In this document: positions 13,383 through 23,900 of the stretch, piece by piece
Layout of the letters: every line of letters starts with the position of its first letter
Numbering within the stretch: position 1 is the stretch's first letter
Assembly: GCF_964340395.1 (NCBI RefSeq)
Contig: NC_135565.1
Location: 17,387,209 to 17,451,208, forward strand
Length of the DNA stretch: 64,000 bases
Direction: 5' to 3'
Origin: Glandiceps talaboti
Taxonomy: Eukaryota; Hemichordata; Enteropneusta; Spengelidae
Position numbers and translations under genes: made by a program
The notes under the pieces: model-generated
Told to the model about the DNA's origin: nothing
Database searches by the model: none
What the model saw: only the letters and a program-made list of their open reading frames with translations

Positions 13383-14545
13383 TTATAAAGGAAAAGTCCA
13401 TTCAGACTTATTTCTGCCAATTTGAAACATAAAAAGTACCAAGACAAAGGAATTGTGGTTTTATCACTGGAGTTTTTCCTATAAACCCTTGCAAGAAAAT
13501 TCTCAAAATAGCTGAAAACGTGTAAAGTGCAATACAGGCTTCTTTACGAGATTTTAGAGTTGTCTAAGTTACCAAGTGCTATTATAAAACCTAAAATCAT
13601 AATAGTAGTACTCAATACAACAAGTGTACTAAAGGCAGAAATAAGTCTGACTGGACTTTACTAAAGGTAGAAATAAGTCTGACTGGACTTTACTAAAGGT
13701 AGAAATAAGTCTGACTGGACTTTACTAAAGGCAGAAATAAGTCTGACTGGACTTTACTAAAGGCAGAAATAAGTCTGACTGGACTTTACTAAAGGTAGAA
13801 ATAAGTCTGACTGGACTTTACTAAAGGTAGAAATAAGTCTGACTGGACTTTACTAAAGGTAGAAATAAGTCTGACTGGACTTTACTAAAGGTAGAAATAA
13901 GTCTGACTGGACTTTACTAAAGGTAGAAATAAGTCTGACTGGACTTTACTAAAGGCAGAAATAAGTCTGACTGGACTTTACTAAAGGTAGAAATAAGTCT
14001 GACTGGACTTTACTAAAGGTAGAAATAAGTCTGACTGGACTTTACTAAAGGTAGAAATAAGTCTGACTGGACTTTACTAAAGGTAGAAATAAGTCTGACT
14101 GGACTTTACTAAAGGTAGAAATAAGTCTGACTGGACTTTACTAAAGGCAGAAATAAGTCTGACTGGACTTTACTAAAGGTAGAAATAAGTCTGACTGGAC
14201 TTTACTAAAGGCAGAAATAAGACTGACTGGACTTTACTAAAGGCAGAAATAAGTCTGACTGGACTTTACTAAGGGTAGAAATAATTGTGACTGGACTTTT
14301 CCTTTAAGTTGATAGTGGTAATCAATACTAGTGTACTAAAGGTAGAAATAAGTCTGATTGGACTTTTCCTTTAAGTTGATAGCAGTAATCAATACAAGTG
14401 TACTAAAGACAGAAATAAGTCTGACTGGACTTTTCCCTTTAAGTTGATAGCAGTAATCAATACAAGTGTACTAAAGGTAGAAATAAGTCTGACTGGACTT
14501 TTCTTTTAAAGTTGATAGCAGCAATACAAGTGTACTAAAAGTAGG
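13383..14545 (+). repeat. 32-bp minisatellite with higher-order units and an inverted lead copy
   Basis: From 13628 about 20 nearly identical 32-bp units (ACTAAAGGTAGAAATAAGTC + TGACTGGACTTT) run head to tail. They differ mostly by a GGTAG/GGCAG alternation. At about 14296-14530 the period changes to roughly 65-75 bp because each unit gains 'CCTTTAAGTTGATAGCAGTA'. At 13383-13428 the same sequence (AGAAATAAGTCTGAATGGAC with a TTTCCTTTA flank) occurs once in the opposite orientation. The layout suggests a fold-back element whose arm was amplified. Confidence 0.85.
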
Positions 14546-15519
14546 AATAATTTCCTTCTCCCACCTGATGTCGGCGACAGTACTGGGCATTTACTCGTAG
14601 GTTGGCTTTCATCCAAGGATTTCAGAGGCTGTAATGAGATTTACATTTGGTGACAAACTTAGAAGAAAATAACTACTCTGTTGGTTGCTCACCAGTATTA
14701 ACACATGTACAATGCGTGAAAACATGGACACAGCTAGTTCTCGACAGAGGCTGGTAGTTGTCATTAACAAGAGAAACACTCCTATCAGTTGATACCACAA
14801 AGAGATGTACACATGGGAGTCACCTTAATTGCTACTTAAGGTCATGACCCCTGTTTGCTACTCTAATACTTAAAGTACTAATTAACAAACCCACAGCGCT
14901 TAAGGGAACAACTTACCATTCCCATGGAGCAGAGGTAATCGAATTCAGGACCTAAACCGTGAATTTAGAAAAACAAGTTTGGAACTGTACACGTCATACC
15001 AACTCAAATCGGCCAATCATTTGACGAACTGTATGAGATGTCAATGATTGGACAGAAATTCACCTCATTTCACAAATAACATGAACAAGAGTAAAATCAC
15101 GAATACATCGAATCAAGGTGCTGTTAATGCTGTTAATCTCAGTTCTCCCCTGAATTGCGTTAACCTGTTTTATACCTACATATTATGCAGTGCACACGTA
15201 TAGTGATCATATTCACTGAAGTAATAATACAATTTAGTTATATGTCAGGTATACACATTGCCGTTTTGATGGTCAATTATTTCCACTTGTAAGAAAGTGC
15301 CCATAAATATGAACCTTTGTTCTGATCATGCGATTCAAAAGGTAGTACATCGTGTACATGTTTCTGTGACGTCATTACACTCGTTGATATGTTGCATGGA
15401 GTGATTACTTAGATTTATCTCTGTAATAATAATAATAATAACCATAAGTAGTCGTTTGGCTGTGGTGTGATATGACGTCACGACCATCGATGCTGCGAAT
15501 TAGTATTAAAACTAACAGG

Positions 15520-15695
15520 TGTATGCATGTATGTATGCATGACTGTATGTATGTATGTATGTATGTATGTATGTATGTATGTATGTATGTCTGTATGTAT
15601 GTATGTATGTATGTATGTATGTATGTATGTATGTATGTCTGTATGTATGTATGTATGTATGTATGTATGTATGTATGTATGTATGTATGTATGTA

Positions 15696-15726
<31 letters not shown>

Positions 15727-15832
15727 ATGTATGTATGTATGTATGTATGTGTGTGTGCGTGCACGCTTGCGTTACGTACGTACGTACGTACGTACGTATG
15801 TATGTAAGTATGTATGTATGTATGTATGTATG

Positions 15833-15862
<30 letters not shown>
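15520..15862. repeat. compound GTAT / GTCT / GTAC microsatellite
   Basis: (GTAT)n is interrupted by single GTCT units at regular distances, then a GTCT block, a GT/GC block, (GTAC)n and again (GTAT)n. Confidence 0.95.
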
Positions 15863-15863
<1 letters not shown>

Positions 15864-16009
15864 TCACTCGCGGTTGTCGTTCTGTTCCATAACATTCAGA
15901 TATATTCAGGTGTTTACCTGATATGTCTTGCCGATAAATACCTTGAAAAAGAATTCTTATTCGAAACGTCGGATTTTACATCACAAGTTCCATATGCATT
16001 TCTTTCTAG

Positions 16010-16012
<3 letters not shown>

Positions 16013-16077
<65 letters not shown>
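16013..16077. repeat. (GT)n microsatellite
   Basis: About 31 uninterrupted GT units. Confidence 0.95.
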
Positions 16078-16079
<2 letters not shown>

Positions 16080-16675
16080 AACGAGTGTATATGTGTGTAT
16101 TAGGTGATGCATATCATTACGTGTTAAAATGTACTACTTATACCGAATTATTTGTCAAGCAAGAGATATCTTAGAGAACGACCAGAATTTATGATTTTCA
16201 AGCCACCCCCCGGTAAATACTGCTCGTGCCTTTAGTATTATAGTTGTACAAGCTGCCGACATGTTGTTTCGGGTTAAACTGGTCTATTTCCAATTCTGCC
16301 ATATCAAATTCGTCCAGACAATCCGCAAAGTTGACAATAATATGCATATCAGATCACAGTGATCTCATATCAGACAGACCGTGACGATGCATAAATCAAC
16401 AAAATTAAAAGAGAAGGAAAGTTATTTCATCATAGTATTTGTACATTATTTTCAGACTGACATTCGCAGCTATCACTCACACATACTTATATGTGTAGGC
16501 AAATAAATTGTAACAGTTACATAAAACATAGAATGTGCGGTGTAAAATCACACAAACTAGTAAGTCTGATCTTTGGAAGGCATATTTCTGGGAAACACTT
16601 GTTCTTGTATTTAGACAACACCAAAACCTGGGGCCAAACTTTCTCGCAATTTGGTAGGTTAACATCGGAAAGTAT

Positions 16676-16985
16676 CGGATAAAATTTAGCACTGGGCATA
16701 TTTGGCGGGTAGACATCACATGCTGACGTCAGTCAGTCAACAATGATCGTTCATGGTTTTGGTAAAATTGATGGAAATTCTGGTCAAAGCTTGCTACCTT
16801 TTGACAGGTAAACAACTGAAAGTATCATTGAAACATGCCACGCGATTGAGTTAAAATTTAGCACCTGGAGCCATACGGTAGCTCTTTGATGGGTAAACAT
16901 CATATTCTGACGTCATTCAACAGCGATCATACATGGTTTTAGTGAAAATGAAGGAAATTCTGGGCTCAACTTATTACCTTTGACA
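16676..16985 (+). repeat. tandem duplication, period about 172 bp
   Basis: Two diverged copies share, in order, 'TAAAATTTAGCAC', a 'GGGTA.ACATCA' block, 'CTGACGTCA', 'TCA.CA..GATC.T.CATGGTTTT' and 'GGAAATTCTGG', ending in 'TTGACA'. A partial third copy of the downstream part may lie just upstream of 16676. Each full copy carries a TGACGTCA palindrome (CRE-like). Confidence 0.6.
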
Positions 16986-18242
16986 TTTGTCGACGTCGTC
17001 TTACAATTCTTGTGATGTTGATTTTTGTGATATTACAAACTGTAAATGATGGAGATAAATATTGGTTTTTGTAGGTAAACGGATATTGTGTTGATTCGTG
17101 GGATTTGGGAATAAAATATATATAAGACTCGGTTGAGTAGAATTTATGAAAACCTAGCCTAAACCACGAAACCTTAGGAAACCATATAATCTTATGTAAA
17201 CATGGAATCTAATCAAATGTAACTTAAACAATTAAGGGCGAATATGCCTGGGGGACTAATTTCTTTGAACGTCAAGAAAATGAAATCATCCAAATTTTGC
17301 ATAGGGAGACATATGCCTGGTCCTTTTGAAACCATTACTGAAATTAAGTGGTCATGGTTGTTTACTAACTTGTTTTAAGGAAAGAGCCGTGCGATTAAAA
17401 CAATGTTTTCTAGTGGTTTTGAAGTATATAGGAAATTCTCAAATTATAATTATAAAAACCTGTATAACTCCAAAATAACGGCAACCCATTATTTTCTTCT
17501 TGATTTTAATTGAAAAATGGGTTGGAGGTTTTGAAAAAAAAGTAACCGTAAATTTTGAAGACTTTAAAGCCTTTCAGTGATGCATTTTGTTGTTCTGGAG
17601 AGACACATAAGTCTTTTGAAACCAAGTGATGAATGTGTTGAGAGAACAGTTTGTGAGTCTGGCACGAACTGAAAGCGATTCCACAGTTGAAGTCAATTCA
17701 TGCATATATGGAAAGGATGACGAGTGTAGAGAGTCGGATTTAAGTGTCAGACACAAAATAAAAGTGATACAATTTTGCGAATCAACAAGCAAAATGTCCA
17801 CTTATTAATCATATTTAATTTGAATGCTTTTCGATATTTTAGAAATATGCAAATAAAATGTTATTGATAAGTGAGACGAGATTTGTTTTTTGCCTACGAA
17901 AGTATAATGCTCTGATACTACATCAGAATGGAGTTCGCAATTCTTCAACATTGTGGCCGAGTGGTTAGTTCATTGTGTGTGCCTGCTGTATTAAATATTA
18001 AGAGCACGCCCGATGGAGATGGTTTTAAGGCAAACACTAAAAATTGTTTTGAGGGCACGACTTTCTGTGTCTGTCTCCTTTGGATCATTTATTTTACCTC
18101 AGTCTTTATTCTTGTAAACTAGGATGGTAAATGTACTATTAGAGATGTTAACAACAAACAGTTCTTGTCTGTTTACTTTATCATAAATTTATGTTGTGGC
18201 ATCAATACTGCACATTGTCAAAGTCTGTAACAGGAAAGATGA

Positions 18243-18272
<30 letters not shown>
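18243..18272. repeat. (CA)n microsatellite
   Basis: About 15 CA units followed by ATACATATATAT. Confidence 0.95.
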
Positions 18273-18275
<3 letters not shown>

Positions 18276-18816
18276 TATATATTTCCAAACATATAAGCAT
18301 GTGAGTAATACATAATCAGAACTCCTTTTTTCGGTAACTTGAACAAAAAATTCATTTATTTCCTGTACATTAAAATTAAAATATGAAATTTGCAGACGTA
18401 AGAGTTATATTGACAGAGATTTCTCTATTTACACATGTCAAAGGAGTGAGAGAGATTATGGTAGTAAGAACTCTTGGTTACTCTATTGGTATATTAGTTG
18501 ACTAAGTTTTTTTGTAATATATTCTTCAATTGACATTTCCAAACTATGGACAACAATGGTGCGATTGTCATGCACGCTCAGTAATTCCCACTCAGTACTT
18601 TTACTCTTGTGTGTTATTTTCATTATATGCAACTGTTAACCATTATAAAATATTAGCATAAAAGTAGCATATATCATGTGTTGATACTTGAGGTTCTTTG
18701 TACAAAGGTCACATTCCATATATGGCTAACTGGGTCACATCAAAGAAATCTGACACACTCAACATAACATATGCATCATGTTTTGCAGTCAACCAATCAG
18801 CTTCAATGAAAGATAT

Positions 18817-19043
18817 CTATGAAAAATACTGCGTTTGAATTACTGAGTTTGCAGGCTGTGTGCAAAGAATGCTTGCCAGTTCAACCATCCTACCCTCTAT
18901 GGCGGCTACTGCTGCCCTGCCTGTCTCCAAGGGATGACATTTAACAAAAGCTGTGTTCTGTAAGAACAGCAGAATGTATCAAAGACAAGCTAGTCTTTCT
19001 CACCAATGAATTTCCTCTTACAGAATAAAAGAAATCAATACTT
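18817..19043 (-). CDS. candidate last two exons of an unidentified minus-strand gene
   Basis: On the minus strand a 40-nt segment (19043-19004) lies between a good acceptor (TTACTAACAG) and a good donor (GTGAGAAAG). A second segment (18957-18817) starts after TTCTTACAG and ends in TAG. Joined, the frame stays open and reads SIDFFYSVRGNSL followed by NTAFVKCHPLETGRAA, VAAIEGRMVELASIL and a short tail. This is locally richer in GC than its AT-rich surroundings. An AATAAA on the same strand lies at 18360-18355. Doubts: the implied intron is only 46 bp, much shorter than any other intron here; no upstream exon was identified; I do not recognise the protein. It could be a chance frame or a decayed exon. 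Confidence 0.3.
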
Positions 19044-20212
19044 CTGTTAGTAAGTAAGTGTAAATACACAACAAAGAATTCACATCATATTATGTATATA
19101 TATACTTAAGCACCTAGGAAACCATACTTCAAATTACAAATGAAAATTTTGACTCACTGAGTCAACAATTGTTTTGGAAGCAAAATTCCAAATTTCCATT
19201 CTTTCAATACTTTGAGATGTTAGGACATTTGTTATACAGTGTATGCTACGAATCAGGGTTAAGTTAGGGAGACCTATACTTATTCTTAACGGATAATTAA
19301 ACTAACTTATACTCCCTAGTTTGATTACAATTTCTATGTGCATGTATTTATCATCGATTGATCTTTAATTCTGGGTATGTTCAATGAGTTATAGTCCGGT
19401 TGTCAAAAAGACAAAAGATTTCACAGTTTAGCCACTTGGAGTGCTATCTAGGAAGCGCCTTTTGATTACAAGGGCCTGGATTCTTGGGTATCTTTGAAAA
19501 CATTCTACATGTAGTGTTCCAGTCCATGGCGTAAGCTGATCACAATCTCAACAAATCATAATTTGTTGTTTTTCAGCCGCATTTTGTTGACTGCTTCATG
19601 TAGAGCTACGTAACTGGCCTAACAACTAAAGGAGTGAGGCTTTTCACAGATAGGGCTGCAAGATGAGTGACCAGAAGACAACAGATTGGACATGTGTTTT
19701 TAAAACACTGTATACATATATATGTGTTGACTATCTTTGTATTAACTGTAAAATACAAAATTTTCATTTTTTTTTTTTTGAGTTTCACTGGGTTTTTTTT
19801 CTGTCCATTAGAAATAATTTTATGGTAGGCTATCACTCATTCATCCCCAATTCAGATAAAATTACGCCAATACAAAACAGCTAATTTCTGTTTACTTCCT
19901 TGTAAATATATTATTTCATGGTACACAGAAATAAGCTCTCCACGATAATTATTCACCAATTATTTTTGGATAATTTTTTGAATAATTTTGGTAATTATTC
20001 GCCCAAAACAAGAAATGAGAGCACCATTTTATCAACATTGTTATGAACAATTGCCCCCTAAAGTAAAACAAGATGAAATATTGCAATTCTTTGACAATTG
20101 TAACATCTGATGTTCATATTTTTGAAAATGTCTTATCAGTGTTATTTTCTTATGAATTAATATGTGTACATCGCTACATCTAGATATCTTTTTCCTATTA
20201 TTGTTGTCGTTC

Positions 20213-20426
20213 AGCCAAAAAAAATAATGTTTCTTTACCCAAAATGCACATCTCTGATGAGATCATTTTCCTTAATGAAATTTTCATCTACACACCCTCA
20301 ATAATAATGCTCCCACTAAATACCATTGCAATCGGTCTGGTGCATTTTGACTTTAAGTCGTTTACATACAGAGACATTCTCTATGTCTATAGCACTACTG
20401 AACCTCAGTTCAGTCGTGCTAAAAAT
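20213..20426 (-). mobile_element. dispersed repeat of the 'TG-nursery' family (copy A, reverse)
   Basis: Read on the minus strand this matches the repeat at 38331-38547 almost end to end: 'CTGAACTGAGGTTCAGTAGTGC', then 'GTATGTAAA.GACTTAAA.TCAAAA', 'GATGTGTAGATG.AAA', 'CATCAGAGATGTG' and 'TTTTGGGTAAA'. The other copies carry a (TG)n or GTCT tract at the point where this one has only a few TG steps. No coding capacity and no clear terminal repeats, so the class is unknown. Confidence 0.65.
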
Positions 20427-20455
20427 GCTAGTTACAGAAGGGGAACTGTTCCACA

Positions 20456-20566
20456 GTTATTTCAGTTAGAATGAAAGTTTTTGCTTAAGATTTGGCAAAT
20501 ATAAAAGGACCTGTTAAAGTTATTTCAGTTGAAATGAAAAGATTTCACATCAGATTTGGCAAATTA
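20456..20566 (+). repeat. tandem duplication, period about 63 bp
   Basis: The words 'GTTATTTCAGTT.AATGAAA', 'CA.ATTTGGCAAAT' and the spacing between them occur twice in a row. The second copy starts near 20519. The duplication lies within the probable 3' flank of PDHX. Confidence 0.6.
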
Positions 20567-20933
20567 TATGCGAATATGTCAGCACAAAATAGACAATTTA
20601 GACTTTGAATTTTACTATATTCTCAAAATAATAACTATTTTTAAAACTGGTGATGTTCATAGTATTTGTTTGAAACTAAGCATATATCTATAACCATCCA
20701 TCTCAGTTGTCAAAATTTCCATTCTTCAATTTCCATTATAGTGAGGAATCCTAGTGAAATACCACGGCAACTCAAGTAGATTTCACTTACTTTTAGTAGT
20801 GTTACTGCACTTTACAAAAACACTGGTAGACAATAGTTAACACTGCTAAAAGGACTAGGGAACTCAGGTACATTTTACCTACTTACCATCCACAGAATAA
20901 AACACTATTGTATACTTTTTTTCATCATCACAA

Positions 20934-23900
20934 TCAAAGACAAGCCATCCTAAAGGGATTTTCAATGTTTTTCCTAAACGCGTCTAAAAACTGTGATGCA
21001 GAATCACTCTCAACAACTCTCTGGTCACTACACAGTGTTACCGACATTAGTGTTTCAGGTTTATTATCATCATTTAGTACAAGTCTTGATCTTCCAATGG
21101 CCAAAATAGCGGCCTGAGGTGGGTTTATAATGGCAGTGAAGTCTTGAATACCAAACATACCTAAATTGGATATCCTGTCAAAAAAGAGAGAGAAGAAGAT
21201 TTGGAGTTATGGTGTTTGAATTATTAGTCTGGTTATCTCTAATTCACAATCTGCTAGTTGCTGGTTTGACCCCTACTCATGACATTTATTTCTCAATGGC
21301 TAAATTCCTTAGGCAAGATTTTGAACAATGATTGTCCGTCAGTCATATATGGGGCCTTGTATGACAGTAATTGCTATTTAAAGGATATACATGTAATCCC
21401 ATGTGCTTACAAGACAGCATGCTTCCCAGAGAATTGAGAAATTATTAAGTACTGAAAACCATTGCGCAATCATAGGTGCATGCCAGGGTAATGCCTGTAA
21501 AGTGTTCAGAGCATAGTGTGGAAAAGCATGATATAAAAAATAACGCTTCCATTATAGAATAAGTGAAACATAACAATAATATTAACACTTATGGTATTGC
21601 AATTTTTTATTTCCTGCCTTCCCACAACAGCCAGTTTCTAATCCACACTTAGCTTTCAACCGAGATGTGAAAATATAAGTATAGACTTTACAAACACAAT
21701 TTATACTTACGTAAAAGAACCTCCTTGAAATTCATTTAACTTGAGTTTTCCTTCCCTTGCTCTCCCTGCTAGGTCCTACAAACATACACACAACAAGAGA
21801 CTGTTATTCAATGTTTTCCACTTTGTTATAGGTATGGATTCTTGGTAACAGAAGGGGATAATCTGGTAAAAATTGTAGACTGTAACAGATTGTGTCCCTT
21901 AATACATAAAACTAATGTAAAGACTTTGAAATCTGTTTTTGTCTGTTCAGATTTATCTATTGTCTGTAATTAATCCGTTATTGTGAATAACACCTCACTT
22001 CAAAGAGAATTGTACATTTTGTATGAGCAGATGTAAAGGTTTGTTTGTAGTTGTGTGTATTACCTAATCTGGTGTGACTGGGAGGAAAGTCCTCCTACTG
22101 TACAAGGGTGAGGGTAACCAAGACTAGATTATTTTTAGTTGCAAATAATATGAGATGATTTACACCAGTATTTGAGACATGTTTATCAGCACATTTTCCA
22201 CAAAGCACTATTCATTCAAGATGGTGGGTTTGCAAGTTCCCTATATTAACCAAATCTTTCATTTTTTGATAAAAAAATTACCTTAACAACAGATGCAATT
22301 TCTGCCAAACCCTTCTGTGCTGCTCCTTTCACGATGGGCGTTATTAAACCAGTGGGTGTTGCCACAGCAACTGAAATGTCTATATCTTCTAGTAGTTGAG
22401 CAGATTCACCATTCCAAACTGCATTAAGTTCTGGCACTTCCTATTCACATGAAAATTTAATGATCATGTTATAATGTAACCATATATAAATTCTTTCCTG
22501 ATTTATGTAAGTAGGCATGTGTACATTTGTGTGTGTCTATGTCTGTATGAATGTGCATATAAGAATGCATGAATTCATCAAATAGGTACATGTACAATGT
22601 ATATGTAAATACTGAACACATATTGCTTGGCCATGAGGGCTATAGCACCCGTTTATTACACCGAGGGACTGCAAGTTACGCCAAAGGCCGAGGGAAATAG
22701 CATGTGATTCTGGTAACTCACAGCCACGAGGGGGTAATGAACGGGTGCTATAGCCCGAATATAGGCCAGGCAATATGTGTTCAATATTATGCTGTGAACT
22801 CGCGGTGGCAGACGACATCGTCAGAAGCTGCCATTTTGACCTGTTGAACTTGCGGTGGTCACGTGACCATGTAATAGTTGTTGGAACTATTCCCCTAGGG
22901 AAATAGTCATTCTATTTTCCTATCACGTGACTGATTCTAGCGAATCATGGCACAGCATTATCACTAGGTATATTATAAACACACATAGATAGATTGAGAC
23001 AGAGAAAGAGAAAGACAGAGAAAGAGATAATAGCTAGGTAGCTCGATATATAAAGATAGAATAAACAGAACAAATGGATACACAGAGAAATAGTTGAATG
23101 GACACAGACAGACAGACAGACACAGACACACAGACAAGTACTTTACCTTTAGTGCTGTTGCAATGGCTTTAATTAGGAAATCATTAACAGATACTTTAAC
23201 ATTGTCTTCTTTTAACTGCTTTCTAAGTTTCAACACTTCCTCCATTCTACAGTCTATTGTCGCATAGAAATGGGGAGTAAAGAACTGTAAGAAAAAAAGG
23301 CAAGAATTTGTTATATTTTAAATGAACAGCTTTGATCTTATTTAAACGGGAATGCCACTCCAAGAATGAAGGTATTTCAATAAACTTTGGATTCGTCAGT
23401 TCCTGATTTAACATTACATAAATGATATGCAATTGCCAAGGAAACCCAAACTAGAAAATGTTTTCATTTTCATTTCTTGTAGGGCACAGTTTTGCATCAT
23501 GGGAGCCAGCATATGTATTAGATGAACAATATGTATTCATGACTATTTATCTGACGGCAGTAAGGACTTTGTCTTGACATACCTTTGATTCTGTCAATCT
23601 TTTAGCTATAGTTTTCCGCATACTAGTAACTTCTATATCTGTGAACTCGGCCTAAAAAAGATCAATATATATAATTGTTACATATTAATCAGTGACAATT
23701 TTCATCAGTGTATGTGATACCATCAGTTTTGTAGTGCAATACAGAAAACATTATTACATATCTGTTGGACAATCAGTGTCCATGCACTCCACATACAAAT
23801 GTACACAAAATCACATTCATGCACAAGATACATTTTTACCAATTCAGCAATTTGGTTCACAAAAACTGTTTATACAATGTTCAACACTTTTACCAAATTT

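Larger units (their letters stand above)
14546..18816. other. intergenic, no gene seen
   Basis: Contains several microsatellites (15520-15862, 16013-16077, 18243-18272) and a local duplication (16676-16985). A tRNA A-box-like word (TGGCCGAGTGGTTAG, near 17953) has no matching B box or cloverleaf. No convincing exon was found; the frames near 17574-17808 are unassigned. Confidence 0.45.

Noticed and set aside
13628-14300. 32-bp direct repeats as a CRISPR array
   Set aside because: Units are contiguous without spacers, and the DNA is eukaryotic.
17949-17985. tRNA A-box-like TGGCCGAGTGGTTAG
   Set aside because: No B box or foldable cloverleaf follows. It is at most a SINE or tRNA pseudogene remnant.
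19606-19836. Minus-strand 76-codon frame as an upstream exon of the 18.8-19.0 kb candidate
   Set aside because: Lysine-run, low-complexity start. It ends in a stop before any donor in the required phase.
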